Part shown: positions 35,421 through 46,449 of the stretch, in pieces
How positions within the stretch are numbered: the stretch's first letter is position 1
Layout: every line of letters begins with the position of its first letter
Assembly (NCBI RefSeq): GCF_006459125.1
Contig: NZ_CP041070.1
Location: 186,001-250,000 of the forward strand
DNA: 64,000 bases
Direction: 5' to 3'
DNA from: Halarcobacter anaerophilus
GTDB taxonomy: Bacteria; Campylobacterota; Campylobacteria; Campylobacterales; Arcobacteraceae
The notes under the pieces: model-generated
The model's database searches: none
The model's input: only the letters and a program-made list of their open reading frames with translations
Told to the model about the DNA's origin: nothing
Made by a program: the position numbers and the translations under genes

Positions 35421-35434
35421 TTACTAATTAGTAA
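35421..35434. promoter_or_regulatory. MarR operator copy 1, upstream of yceI
   Basis: Perfect 14-bp palindrome TTACTAATTAGTAA, 16 nt before the yceI ATG. The identical sequence lies upstream of marR at 35927-35940. Size and symmetry fit a MarR dimer site. Confidence 0.75.
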
Positions 35435-35452
35435 TATAAATTAAAAAAAAGT

Positions 35453-35902
35453 TTATGTTTTATAAACTTTTCTCAACAAAGTATAAAGAGTATCAATTTC
35501 TTCTTCATCTAATATATCCATATAATCATGGATATTTTTTGCGTGTTGAGGGAAAAGTGATTGCATTTTATCTTTTCCTTTTTGCGTAATTGAAAGAATA
35601 TTTGCTCTTTTATCGTCCGGATTAACAATAGAAGTAATCCACCCGTCTCTTTTTAAATTTTTTACCACAACAGTAATATTCCCGGGAGTACTAAGGGTTA
35701 ATTTAGTAATTGCACCGATTGTTAAATCTCCTCTGTGGTAAAGAACTTCCAAAACTTTAAATTGAATAAAAGTTAAATCATGTTCAGAAAAATATTTAAG
35801 TTCTTGTGTAAAGAAACGATTATAGGTTTTTGAAATTTGTACCCAAGTTTTCATTGCTTTATCGGTTTTTCTACCGTAACTAATCAGACTTTTTCTGTTC
35901 AT
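35453..35902 (-). CDS. MarR-family transcriptional regulator
   Basis: A 149-residue winged-helix regulator. The core is LTFIQFKVLEVLYHRGDLTIGAITKLTLSTPGNITVVVKNLKRDGWITSIVNPDDKRANILSITQKG at about 43-109, with recognition helix TPGNITVVVKNLKRDG and the wing DDKRANI. It contains no cysteine, so it cannot be a thiol-based sensor like OhrR or QsrR; ligand binding is more likely. It lies 47 nt upstream of yceI on the same strand. Two copies of the palindrome lie in its own promoter region, so autorepression and control of the yceI cluster are expected. Confidence 0.93.
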   Translation of the reverse strand: MNRKSLISYGRKTDKAMKTWVQISKTYNRFFTQELKYFSEHDLTFIQFKVLEVLYHRGDLTIGAITKLTLSTPGNITVVVKNLKRDGWITSIVNPDDKRANILSITQKGKDKMQSLFPQHAKNIHDYMDILDEEEIDTLYTLLRKVYKT

Positions 35903-35926
35903 ATTAACTCCTTGGATGAAATTATA

Positions 35927-35940
35927 TTACTAATTAGTAA
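35927..35940. promoter_or_regulatory. MarR operator copy 2, upstream of marR
   Basis: TTACTAATTAGTAA, identical to the site before yceI, 25 nt upstream of the marR start codon. Confidence 0.75.
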
Positions 35941-35971
35941 TAAAAGTCAAGGGTAAATAAAATTTTATATA

Positions 35972-35985
35972 CTACTAACTAGTAA
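35972..35985. promoter_or_regulatory. MarR operator copy 3 (two mismatches)
   Basis: CTACTAACTAGTAA, 12 of 14 bases identical to copies 1 and 2. Its start is 45 nt (about four helical turns) from the start of copy 2, compatible with cooperative binding on one face of the DNA. Confidence 0.6.
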
Positions 35986-36105
35986 TAAAACTATTTCAAA
36001 GAGCGAATTTATGGGCTTTTGAAAAATTTTAAAATTTATATTTTTTTAGGGAAGATAGTGTTTAAATCGGTGCCGAAAGTAGAAAAACTACTTCCGACAA
36101 ATAAA

Positions 36106-36291
36106 TTATGCAGCTTTTTTTGCCGCTTTTTTTGCCGCTGCTTTTGCTTTTTTAGGTTTAGATAGTTTTAGTTTTACAACTTTTTTTGTAACTTTTTTAG
36201 CTACTTTTTTAACATCTTTTTTCTTTGCTACTTTTTTTGCCGCTTTTTTTGCAATTTTTGCAACTTTTTTTTCTTTTAACTCTTTCGCCAC
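36106..36291 (-). CDS. Lysine/alanine-rich histone H1-like basic protein
   Basis: A 61-residue protein made almost only of Lys, Ala and Val (MAKELKEKKVAKIAKKAAKK, then repeated KKVAKK/KKAAKK units), closely resembling the C-terminal tail of histone H1 and bacterial HC1/AlgP-type proteins. It should be disordered, strongly basic and bind DNA or RNA non-specifically. Expression seems high: a perfect sigma70 consensus promoter lies upstream, and an AAGGA site is 5 nt before the ATG. The coding repeat (GCTTTTTTT-type units) might vary in copy number between strains. Ribosome-associated or nucleoid roles are both possible. Confidence 0.7.
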   Translation of the reverse strand: MAKELKEKKVAKIAKKAAKKVAKKKDVKKVAKKVTKKVVKLKLSKPKKAKAAAKKAAKKAA

Positions 36292-36353
36292 ATTATGTCC
36301 TTTTAAATAGTTTTTATCTATTACTTATGTAAAAAAGTAATAAATTATAGTGG

Positions 36354-36382
36354 ATTATAACAATTATTATTTTTTTTGTCAA
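36354..36382 (-). promoter_or_regulatory. Perfect-consensus sigma70 promoter of the histone-like gene
   Basis: On the minus strand TTGACA (36382-36377), 17-nt spacer, TATAAT (36359-36354). The transcript would start near 36347, giving a leader of about 55 nt to the ATG at 36291. Both hexamers are exact, which is rare in this AT-rich genome. Confidence 0.75.
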
Positions 36383-36501
36383 TAATTCTTGTAAATACTT
36401 TATAAAAATTCCAAACTTTATACTTAACCTCTTCGTAATTTTTATTTGGATAAAATATTCCGCTTTACTAAAAAAAGAATTTTTATTTTGAGGATTTACA
36501 A

Positions 36502-37610
36502 ATGCTATTAACACCAGGACCAACTCCTGTACCAGAATTTGTTAGAAAAGCTATGGCGGATGTTACCATTCATCATAGAACACCAGAGTTTGAAAAAATA
36601 TTTGAAGAAACAAGAGAATTATTATTTGAATTATATGGCATGGATGAAGTAGTTATGCTCGCTTCTAGCGGCTCAGGAGCAATGGAAGCTTGCGTTACTA
36701 ATCTAACGCATAAAAAAGCACTAACAATAAATTCGGGAAAATTTGGTGATAGATTTGGAAAAATTTGCAAAGCTTTTGATATAGAATATAGTGAAATCAA
36801 AAATGAGTGGAATACTCCTGTAGACGTAGATGCAGTTGTGGATATTGTTAAAAATGATAAAGATATCGATGCAATATTTATTCAATTGTGCGAAAGTGCA
36901 GGTGGATTACGTCATCCGGTTGAACAAATGGCAAAAGCTGTAAAAGAGATTAATCCAGATATTACAATTGTTGCAGACGGTATTACTGCAATTGGAGTTG
37001 AAAAAATCGATACGACAAATTTAGATGCAGTAATTACGGGGAGTCAAAAAGCTTTAATGCTTCCTCCGGGACTTGCAATTATCGGATTATCAAATAAAGC
37101 TGTTGAAAAAATAGAAAAAAACCCGAAAGGTTTCTATTTTAATCTTGCAACTGAAATAAAAAAACAAAAAACAAATACTACTGCTTGGACAGCTGCAACG
37201 ACACTTATTATAGGATTAAAAGAGGTTTTAGCTTATATAAAAGCTAATGGTGGATTTGAAGAACTTTATAAGCAGACGGCAATAAGAGCAAATGCTACAA
37301 GAGAGTCGTTAAAAGCTATTGGATGTGAAATTTATCCAAAAGTTCCTGCAGATGCGATGACGACTATATATACGGAGCATGCACCTGAAATTAGAAAAAT
37401 ATTAAAAACTAAATATGATGTAAATATTGCAGGTGGACAAGATCATATTAAAAGTTTGATTTTTAGAATAAATCATATGGGATTGGTTGAAAACTTTGAA
37501 GCCGCTTGGGTTGTAAATGCAATTGAATTGGCTATGGATGAATTGAATCTAAGAACATTTGACGGAACTGCAAACAAAGTTTTTCTTGAAAATATGTTTA
37601 AAGGTAATTA

Positions 37611-37611
<1 letters not shown>
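36502..37611 (+). CDS. Class V PLP aminotransferase (alanine/serine-glyoxylate type)
   Basis: A 369-residue fold-type I enzyme. MLLTPGPTPVPEFVRKAM opens the protein, HHRTPEFEKIFEETRELL follows, SSGSGAMEACVTNL near 55-68 holds the PLP phosphate, VADGITAIGVEKID near 157-170 carries the PLP-pairing Asp, and TGSQKALMLPPGLA has the Schiff-base K183. The C-terminus includes AGGQDHIKSLIFRINHMG. Substrates in this family include alanine, serine and phosphoserine; which applies is unclear. It shares its last base with the ATG of the hisZ-like gene, so it belongs to the hisZ-purA-DUF507-carA run. Confidence 0.9.
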
Positions 37612-39709
<2,098 letters not shown>

Positions 39710-39713
39710 ACTC

Positions 39714-40265
39714 ATGAGAATGAAATTACATCATACGCCTTATATTGCAAGAAGAATTTCAAGAGATTTGGTAAATTGCAAATTTGTAGAGATTAGAAAA
39801 ACAAAAGATGAAATTACTGATGAAATTGAAAAAATTTTAGACGCAGATATTGAAAAAGAGTTTGAGTTAGATGAAAAAGTTGCTGAAATCTTGGAGCAAC
39901 AAGAGGATAATATAGAGTTTTATAACGCTGATTACAGACAACTTTTTTGGTTAACAAAAAAAAGGTTGGCTAATGATTTTGGTGTAATTTTAAACAATGA
40001 AGATAGATTTTCCGATATGGCTCATAAAATATTGGATTTCTTATGGGAAGAGGATTATATTCATTATACTTGTACGGATAATCAAATAAAAAATATAATA
40101 TTCTCTTCTATTGATGAGTTTTTAAAAGGTTTTGAAAAAGCCGATGATGTTGTAATGGAAAAAATAAAACATTACAAAAGAAAACTTATTCCCGGTACGG
40201 AAGAGTATGATGTGGTTTATCATAGACTTTATGAAGAAGAACTAATTAAACGAGGGTTGATGTAA
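39714..40265 (+). CDS. DUF507 family protein
   Basis: A 183-residue helical cytoplasmic protein starting MRMKLHHTPYIARRISRDLVN, with two DUF507-like halves. The domain is found in Aquificae and Campylobacterota and has no known function. Many Glu/Lys residues and a C-terminal segment (LIPGTEEYDVVYHRLYEEELIKRG) are typical. It is tightly packed between purA (4 nt) and carA (1 nt between its stop and the carA start), so it is cotranscribed with nucleotide-biosynthesis genes, but there is no direct evidence for a role there. Confidence 0.8.
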   Translation: MRMKLHHTPYIARRISRDLVNCKFVEIRKTKDEITDEIEKILDADIEKEFELDEKVAEILEQQEDNIEFYNADYRQLFWLTKKRLANDFGVILNNEDRFSDMAHKILDFLWEEDYIHYTCTDNQIKNIIFSSIDEFLKGFEKADDVVMEKIKHYKRKLIPGTEEYDVVYHRLYEEELIKRGLM

Positions 40266-40266
40266 A

Positions 40267-41391
40267 ATGCAGAAAGTATGGATTTATATAGAAAACGGTA
40301 CATTTTTAGAAGCTGATTCTTTTGGTGCAACAGGTACGGCTGTTGGAGAAATTGTTTTTAATACTTCAATGACGGGATACCAAGAAATAATTACAGATCC
40401 AAGTTATGCAGGTCAATTTGTAACTTTTACAATGCCTGAAATTGGAAATGTCGGAGTAAATGAAGATGATATGGAGAGCTTCCTTGCACACTGTAAAGGA
40501 GTATTAGTTAGAAGTTATCATCATGAATATTCAAATTTTAGAGCACAAGGTGATTTAGACTCTCTTTTAAAAGAGCATAATGTCCTTGGAATTTGTAATA
40601 TTGATACAAGATATTTAACAAAAATGCTAAGAGATGAAGGAGCTATGATGATGATAGCTTCAACCGAAATCTCAGACAAAGAAGAACTTGCAAAAACTCT
40701 TAAACAAAGTCCTAGAATAGAAGATATAAACTATATTAAAGAAGTAACTACAAAAGAGCCGTATATTCATAAATACGGTACATGGAATCATGAAAAACTA
40801 AGATATAACAAAGCTGTGATGAGTGATAAAAAAATTGTTGCTATTGATTATGGTATAAAAAGAAATATCTTAAATGAGTTAGTTGAATCAGGCTTAGAGG
40901 TGGAAGTAGTACCTGCAACTTTCAAAGCTGAGGATTTAATTGCAAAATTTGAAGCGGCAGAAATAGGCGGTATTTTCCTATCAAACGGACCTGGTGATCC
41001 TTTAACTTTAACTGAAGAAAAACAAGAACTACAAAAATTAATTGATAAAAACATTCCTATTTTTGCAATTTGTTTAGGACATCAAATGTTGTCAATTGCT
41101 CACGGATATGATACGTATAAACTTAAATTCGGGCAACACGGAGGAAATCACCCTGTTGCAAATTTACAAACTAGCGTAGTTGAAATTACGGCACAAAATC
41201 ATAACTATAATGTACCTGATAATATTATTGAGATTGCGGAAGTAACACACAAAAATCTTTTTGATAATACAATTGAAGGTGTTAAATATAAAAATAAAGA
41301 GATTTTCTCTGTACAACATCACCCGGAAGCTAGTCCCGGACCTCATGAATCAAAATATATTTTTAAACAGTTCGCAGAAATAGTGAAATAA
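40267..41391 (+). CDS. carA: Carbamoyl-phosphate synthase small (glutaminase) subunit
   Basis: Hydrolyses glutamine and channels ammonia to CarB for arginine and pyrimidine synthesis. It has 374 residues. The N-terminal domain contains GEIVFNTSMTGYQEIITDPSYAGQFVTFTMPEIGNVGVN and CNIDTRYLTKMLRDEGAM. The class I glutaminase follows: IFLSNGPGDP, AICLGHQMLSIA with the nucleophile Cys, LKFGQHGGNHPV and FSVQHHPEASPGPHE with the His-Glu pair. carB is not in the window. A terminator hairpin begins at the stop codon. Confidence 0.97.
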   Translation: MQKVWIYIENGTFLEADSFGATGTAVGEIVFNTSMTGYQEIITDPSYAGQFVTFTMPEIGNVGVNEDDMESFLAHCKGVLVRSYHHEYSNFRAQGDLDSLLKEHNVLGICNIDTRYLTKMLRDEGAMMMIASTEISDKEELAKTLKQSPRIEDINYIKEVTTKEPYIHKYGTWNHEKLRYNKAVMSDKKIVAIDYGIKRNILNELVESGLEVEVVPATFKAEDLIAKFEAAEIGGIFLSNGPGDPLTLTEEKQELQKLIDKNIPIFAICLGHQMLSIAHGYDTYKLKFGQHGGNHPVANLQTSVVEITAQNHNYNVPDNIIEIAEVTHKNLFDNTIEGVKYKNKEIFSVQHHPEASPGPHESKYIFKQFAEIVK

Positions 41392-41402
41392 TTCACTTTT
41401 TC
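41382..41402 (+). terminator. Short rho-independent terminator after carA
   Basis: AGTGAA / TTCACT stem of 6 bp with the carA stop codon in the loop, followed by a run of T. It separates the purine/carA operon from the convergent pgpA. Confidence 0.6.
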
Positions 41403-41431
41403 TGTAGATTTAAAGAAGTAGTTGTTTAGCT

Positions 41432-41902
41432 TTAAAATACAAATCTTGTAAGCAGTTGGTAAACAGCCGAGGCAAGGATTCCTCCGGCAATTCCAGCGAC
41501 AATATCATCACCCATTACACCCCAACCGCCTTTTACATCTTTATCAATTTTTCCGATAATTGAAGGTTTCCAAATATCAAAAAGTCGAAAAGAGAGAAAA
41601 GCTAAAATAGATAAAATATAAAAATTTTGTTCATTTATTCCACATATAGAAAGAGCTATCCACATACCTGCAAGTTCATCTATTACAATCTCTTTACTAT
41701 CATGCTCGCCAACCTCTTTTTCGTAAATATCTATCTGTTTTGCCGCAATCACGGAGATTAGAAAAGCAAGCAGAAAAAGTGTAGAATGGGGAATATATTT
41801 TATAAGAAGCATGCCTAAAATTAAAGCAACAAAAGAACCTACAGTTCCCGGTGCTTTTGGACTTAAACCGCTGTAAAACAGTGTTAAAAATAGTTTTCTC
41901 AT
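41432..41902 (-). CDS. pgpA: Phosphatidylglycerophosphatase A
   Basis: A 156-residue inner-membrane phosphatase that makes phosphatidylglycerol from its phosphate. The N-terminal FYSGLSPKAPGTVGSFVAL is the characteristic loop. IVIDELAGMWIALS near 77-90 carries the acidic residues, and FRLFDIWKPSIIGKIDKDVKGGWGVMGDDIVAGIAGG near 112-148 is the second motif. Four or so membrane helices are visible. It follows the HP1021-type regulator by 1 nt, an arrangement (ispDF, regulator, pgpA) close to the one I recall in Campylobacter jejuni. Confidence 0.93.
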   Translation of the reverse strand: MRKLFLTLFYSGLSPKAPGTVGSFVALILGMLLIKYIPHSTLFLLAFLISVIAAKQIDIYEKEVGEHDSKEIVIDELAGMWIALSICGINEQNFYILSILAFLSFRLFDIWKPSIIGKIDKDVKGGWGVMGDDIVAGIAGGILASAVYQLLTRFVF

Positions 41903-41903
41903 A

Positions 41904-42788
41904 TTATTTCTTTTTCTCTATACCTAATTTTTTTCTTTTTTCCCATAATGATTTTCTTGAAATTCCAAGTTTTTTGCTAAGTTCAGTATCGGGATATTTT
42001 GACTGGTAAGATAAAACCATCATTTTTACGTAATCATTTATAGTCATTATGCTATTTGTAAACATAAGTTCGTCATCTTTGTGAAAATTAACTTTTGAAT
42101 AAGGAAAATCATCTTCTGCTTCTAAAGAGACCAAAATAACTTTTTTCTCTTCAATCATTCTATTTAGGTTCTCTTTTGCACTTTTTTTCAAAGTGTGATA
42201 ATCCGTTAAATATAAAATACCGTTGAATCTTTCATTTACGAGTTTTTGCCAGTTTTCACTGTTTAAAGAGATAAATTTCATTTGATAGTCAAGTTTCCTG
42301 CAAAGCTCAAAAGCCAATTTATCGGCACTAATTTGTGAATTAGTCTCAATAAGAATAGGAAAACTAGTAGGTAAAACAGAACCTGAGGTATCCACATTTG
42401 CAAATTGAAAATTTAGATATTCTCTTAATGTTTCTAACTCTTTTCTTAAAGATCTGCACTCTCTGTAGTGATATATTTTTCTAAGCAGCTCATCCATAAT
42501 AAAAGGTTTCATAATATAATCTTTTGCACCCTCTTTGATTGGATCTGTTACTGTCTCATCTGAAATATAAGATACAAGTAAAAGAATAATTGAATCATTG
42601 TATCTTCTGATAATAGTTTTACAAAGAGGAGCAGGAAGAGAGGTAGACAATAAAATAATATCATAATCCTTCGTCAAGTTGTCAATATTCGGAGACTCGA
42701 CAAAATCACAATTATGTCCATCATCAAGCAGTCTTGAAACTACTTTTTGTGCTAAATAGATCTCGCTTTCAATTATTAATATATTCAT
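41904..42788 (-). CDS. HP1021/Cj1608-type orphan response regulator with atypical receiver
   Basis: About 294 residues. The N-terminal receiver-like domain (MNILIIESEIYLAQKV) lacks the phosphoacceptor: the position normally Asp is Ser48 in IILLSTSLPAP. K94 in DYIMKPF remains. A middle region near 130-240 is unusual, and the C-terminus holds a Fis-like helix-turn-helix (TELSKKLGISRKSLWEKRKKLGI). HP1021 of Helicobacter is an essential-type redox-responsive regulator that also binds the replication origin; this protein's place next to ispDF and pgpA supports orthology. Start: ATG 42788 overlaps the ispDF stop (ATGA) and has GGAAAAG just upstream. The TTG at 42800 would destroy that site. Confidence 0.85.
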   Translation of the reverse strand: MNILIIESEIYLAQKVVSRLLDDGHNCDFVESPNIDNLTKDYDIILLSTSLPAPLCKTIIRRYNDSIILLLVSYISDETVTDPIKEGAKDYIMKPFIMDELLRKIYHYRECRSLRKELETLREYLNFQFANVDTSGSVLPTSFPILIETNSQISADKLAFELCRKLDYQMKFISLNSENWQKLVNERFNGILYLTDYHTLKKSAKENLNRMIEEKKVILVSLEAEDDFPYSKVNFHKDDELMFTNSIMTINDYVKMMVLSYQSKYPDTELSKKLGISRKSLWEKRKKLGIEKKK

Positions 42789-43912
42789 TTTCTTTTCCAA
42801 TTATAGTATTTAAGTGTTGCTATACTTTGTACCGCTACTCCTTCAGCTCTTCCTATAAATCCAAGTTTCTCTGCTGTAGTAGCTTTTATATTGACAAACT
42901 GTTTTTCAATATTTAGAAGTTCCGTAATTGTAGTTTTTATAGCATTTTTATAAGGGTTTATTTTAGGTTTTTGTGCAATTATCGTTAAATCTACATTTAC
43001 AATCTCATATCCTACATTGTAAATAAATTCAACAATCTTTTTTAGTAATATTTTTGAATCAATATTTTTATACTCTAAATCGGTATCTGGGAAAAATTCT
43101 CCGATATCACCTGCACCTGCGGCACCTAAAAGAGCATCAATTAATGAATGAATTAAAACATCACCGTCACTATGTGCTTTAAATCCATAAGGTACATCAA
43201 TATTAACTCCGCCAAGATACATTGGTTTATTATCTTCAAAAGGATGAATATCAAACCCTGTTCCTGTAAAAAAGTTTTTCGAAGGTTCTTTTAGACAAGG
43301 TATATCATTGATATCATCTTCAAAAGTAATTTTTTTACTTTGTAAAGCACCTTGGACAAATTTAATACTTCCACTTATACTTTTTATAGCAGAACTGTCA
43401 TCGGTGAACTCCTCTTTTGTCTCTAAAGCTTTTTTTAAAACCGTAGTTTTTGAGAGTTGAGGAGTTTGAATCAATTTTACTTCATCTCTGTTTATAGTCT
43501 CACTTTTAAATGTCACCGTATCACTGACATTTAAAACAGGAACTATACAATCTGCCTCATTTTTTGAGGAGATTAAATTTTCTATTACTTCTTTTGGTAT
43601 ACAAGCTCGTGCCACATCAGTTACCATTACATATTCTGTTGATACTTCTTTTAAGGCATTTTTCATTGATTCTTGTCTTGTATCTCCACCTTCGACAAAA
43701 ATAAAATCATCAGAAAAGTTTTTCATATAATTTAGCTCATCTTTATGAGATGCGATAATTATTTTTTTGAAATCTGAAAAGTTTTTAATCCTATTTGTAA
43801 CAAATAACCACAATGGTGAATTATCTATTCGTAACCACTGTTTTTTTGCTGTGAGATCGAATCTAGAAGAATTACCGGCACATAAAACTATTAATGTAAT
43901 CTCTGACACCAA
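42785..43912 (-). CDS. ispDF: Bifunctional IspD/IspF enzyme of the MEP isoprenoid pathway
   Basis: A 375-residue fusion. Residues 1 to about 205 are the IspD cytidylyltransferase (LIVLCAGNSSRFDLTAKKQWLRI, EGGDTRQESMKNAL, VMVTDVARACI, VKLIQTPQLSK). Residues from about 215 are the IspF cyclodiphosphate synthase (GTGFDIHPFEDNKPMYLGGVNID with the zinc His, AHSDGDVLIHSLIDALLGAAGAGDIGEFFPDTD and EKLGFIGRAEGVAVQSIATL). The fusion is normal in Campylobacterota and supplies precursors for the menaquinone tail and tRNA prenylation by MiaA. It overlaps the following regulator gene by 4 nt. Confidence 0.96.
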   Translation of the reverse strand: MVSEITLIVLCAGNSSRFDLTAKKQWLRIDNSPLWLFVTNRIKNFSDFKKIIIASHKDELNYMKNFSDDFIFVEGGDTRQESMKNALKEVSTEYVMVTDVARACIPKEVIENLISSKNEADCIVPVLNVSDTVTFKSETINRDEVKLIQTPQLSKTTVLKKALETKEEFTDDSSAIKSISGSIKFVQGALQSKKITFEDDINDIPCLKEPSKNFFTGTGFDIHPFEDNKPMYLGGVNIDVPYGFKAHSDGDVLIHSLIDALLGAAGAGDIGEFFPDTDLEYKNIDSKILLKKIVEFIYNVGYEIVNVDLTIIAQKPKINPYKNAIKTTITELLNIEKQFVNIKATTAEKLGFIGRAEGVAVQSIATLKYYNWKRK

Positions 43913-43965
43913 GCTCCTTTGAGTAAAAAAGTTACAAATTATACTTTAATGTAACTTATGAAAGC

Positions 43966-44787
43966 TTAAAGGTCATTATCTAATTTAAATTTAATAGATT
44001 CGATTGATTGAATTAGCGGTTTAGTATCCATCGCAAATTCAGTCGCTTTATTTAAAGCTCTTTGTATATTTTGTTCTGAAAAAGGGTTTCTTAAATCACA
44101 TAAAATCTTTATTATTTCTAATATTTGAACTTTTTGGAGATACTCTTTCGGGCAGTTTTCCAAATCTTCTACAAAACCTATGGTGAAAATCAGATTATGG
44201 CTTAAATTCCAGTGTTTAAACATATTTGCGGTAATTCTTGCACAAGAGTAACCCAAAAACTCTTTTTCTACACTTGATACGTTTTTATTAATTTGTAGTC
44301 TGCTTAGAAAATCCTCTTTTTTTCCGCTGTCAATAATAACTTCCGAAATAACGAATTTCCCCACTTCTTGTAAAAAAGCAGGTAAAAGCAGCTGTTCTTT
44401 TAAATCCAGACTTATTTTAGATACCCAATTTGTAACCAATGAAGTAGCAAGATTTGAAGAAAAGATAAAATCTTCCGTTGATACGTCATAAGCGCTTAAA
44501 TTTGTATTTATAAGATTTTGAATTACGGTTCCCAAAGCAATAGATATCGTAAAATTAACGCCTAAAAGCGAGATAGCTCTTCTAGGTGTTTCTACTTCAC
44601 TTACAAAACCAAACATTGCCGAATTTGCAACTCTGAGAACAGTTGTGATAATCAGAGGATCTTTCTCTATAATTTTGAGTAAATCTAAAGGCTCTTGATG
44701 AGGCATTTTTCTGAACTCTTCTAGTTCAAGTACACTCTTAGGCAGAGCCGGCAATGAATCAATCTTTTCAATAATAAGTTTCTTCAT
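43966..44787 (-). CDS. HDOD-domain protein
   Basis: A 273-residue protein consisting of one HDOD domain: IDSLPALPKSVLELEEFRKM at 7-26, PLIITTVLRVANSAMFGFVSEVETPRRAISLLGVNFTISIALGTVI near 45-90, and a helical C-terminal half. HDOD domains are catalytically empty relatives of HD phosphohydrolases and usually work in signalling, often together with response regulators or c-di-GMP proteins. No partner output domain is fused. It is monocistronic, divergent from thiC across about 200 nt. The upstream region shows a possible decayed receiver fragment (see findings). Confidence 0.88.
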   Translation of the reverse strand: MKKLIIEKIDSLPALPKSVLELEEFRKMPHQEPLDLLKIIEKDPLIITTVLRVANSAMFGFVSEVETPRRAISLLGVNFTISIALGTVIQNLINTNLSAYDVSTEDFIFSSNLATSLVTNWVSKISLDLKEQLLLPAFLQEVGKFVISEVIIDSGKKEDFLSRLQINKNVSSVEKEFLGYSCARITANMFKHWNLSHNLIFTIGFVEDLENCPKEYLQKVQILEIIKILCDLRNPFSEQNIQRALNKATEFAMDTKPLIQSIESIKFKLDNDL

Positions 44788-44984
44788 CTTTGTTTATCCT
44801 ATTGTATTAAGTAAAACTACTTTGATTCTTTTATAATATCAATTAATTCTTTATACTCATCTGTAACAACTTCTTAAGGTAACCATTTGTATTAATATCG
44901 ATTATAAAAGAAAATTAGTGTTAATAATTAAGTTTATATAAACTAAATTTGATATAATCAAAAAAAATTTATTAGGGATATTAT

Positions 44985-46337
44985 ATGAGAGATTGGCTAG
45001 ATAATCATAAAGATGACCAAGTACGAACACAGATGCATTATGCAAAAAAAGGTATTATAACGCCGGATATGGAATATATAGCAGAGGTTGAGAACCTTGA
45101 TCCTGAACTTGTGAGAAGTGAAGTAGCAAAAGGAAGATTGATTATTCCCGCAAATGTAAATCATAAACATTTGAAACCAATGGCTATAGGTATGGCAAGT
45201 TCTTGTAAAATTAATGCGAATATCGGTTCTTCTTCTTTGGCTTCTGATATTCAAGGTGAAATTGAAAAAGTTGATGTTTGTCTAAAACATGGAGCAGATA
45301 CGATTATGGATCTAAGTACGGGCGGAGATTTGGATTCTATTAGAAGAGCCGTAATTGAACACTCAAGTGTTCCCATAGGAACAGTGCCGATGTACCAAAT
45401 TTTACATGATTGTAAAGATAAAATCGAAGATTTGACGATTGAAAGTATGTTGGCTGTTTTAGAAAAACAGGCTCAACAAGGAGTATCTTATTTTACCATT
45501 CATGCAGGATTTTTATTACGATTTATGCCTCATGTTGCAAAAAGAAAAATGGGAATAGTAAGCCGTGGCGGATCTTTAATGGCTGCTTGGATGATGCATT
45601 ATCACAAAGAAAATCCATTTTACGATGCATATGATGATATCTTGGACATTTGTAGAAAATATGACGTATCTCTTTCTTTAGGAGATTCTTTAAGACCCGG
45701 TTGTTTAGCAGACGCTTCAGACGAGGCACAACTGTCTGAACTGAAAGTTTTAGGAGAACTTACTTTAAGAGCTTGGGAAAAAGATGTTCAGGTTATGATT
45801 GAAGGTCCAGGACATGTGCCTTTAAATCAAATTGAAAGAAATATGAAACTTGAACGTGAATATTGCCATGAAGCTCCTTTTTATATTTTAGGACCTCTAA
45901 CAACAGATATTGCGGCAGGTTATGATCATATCTCTTCTGCAATAGGTGCAGCAGTAGGCGGTTGGCATGGAGCATCAATGCTTTGTTACGTAACACCTAA
46001 AGAGCATTTAGGATTACCTAATGCAAAAGATGTAAGAGAAGGAATTATTGCATATAAAATAGCTGCCCATAGTGCTGATATTGCAAGAGGAAGAAAAGGT
46101 GCAAGGGATATTGACGATGAAATGAGTGATGCACGGTATGCTTTTGACTGGAATAAACAATTTGAACTTTGTCTGGATCCTGATCGGGCAAAAGAGTATC
46201 ATGATGAAACACTTCCTCAGGATGTATTTAAAGAAGCTGAATTTTGTTCAATGTGCGGACCTAAATTTTGCTCATATAAAATCACTCAAAAAATTGTAGA
46301 TAAGCATGGAGAGGAGATGACAGCAGACGCTGTCTAA
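44985..46337 (+). CDS. thiC: Phosphomethylpyrimidine synthase
   Basis: A radical-SAM enzyme that rearranges AIR (the PurM product) into the HMP pyrimidine of thiamine. Its 450 residues include the short N-terminal form [99 protein letters not shown] and the C-terminal cluster motif CSMCGPKFC (CxxCxxxxC) are all present. A TATAAT box lies at 44953-44958, giving a very short leader. No TPP riboswitch is visible, unlike many thiC genes. Confidence 0.96.
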   Translation: MRDWLDNHKDDQVRTQMHYAKKGIITPDMEYIAEVENLDPELVRSEVAKGRLIIPANVNHKHLKPMAIGMASSCKINANIGSSSLASDIQGEIEKVDVCLKHGADTIMDLSTGGDLDSIRRAVIEHSSVPIGTVPMYQILHDCKDKIEDLTIESMLAVLEKQAQQGVSYFTIHAGFLLRFMPHVAKRKMGIVSRGGSLMAAWMMHYHKENPFYDAYDDILDICRKYDVSLSLGDSLRPGCLADASDEAQLSELKVLGELTLRAWEKDVQVMIEGPGHVPLNQIERNMKLEREYCHEAPFYILGPLTTDIAAGYDHISSAIGAAVGGWHGASMLCYVTPKEHLGLPNAKDVREGIIAYKIAAHSADIARGRKGARDIDDEMSDARYAFDWNKQFELCLDPDRAKEYHDETLPQDVFKEAEFCSMCGPKFCSYKITQKIVDKHGEEMTADAV

Positions 46338-46449
46338 AAGTTTACAGCTAAGATTTTATTTTGGCTGTAAAAGTTTATAGGCTAAATTAAGACAAAGATT
46401 ATCCTATTTAAAATATAATACGTGAAAACTACAGAAGTAAGGAAATTAT

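Noticed and set aside
44788-44984. TPP riboswitch before thiC
   Set aside because: Neither the CTGAGA nor the ACCTGATCTGGATAATGCC-type conserved parts are present, and the leader after TATAAT is too short.
46341-46371. Hairpin TTTACAGC/GCTGTAAA after thiC as terminator
   Set aside because: Large loop of 15 nt and only weak T content afterwards; not strong enough to list.
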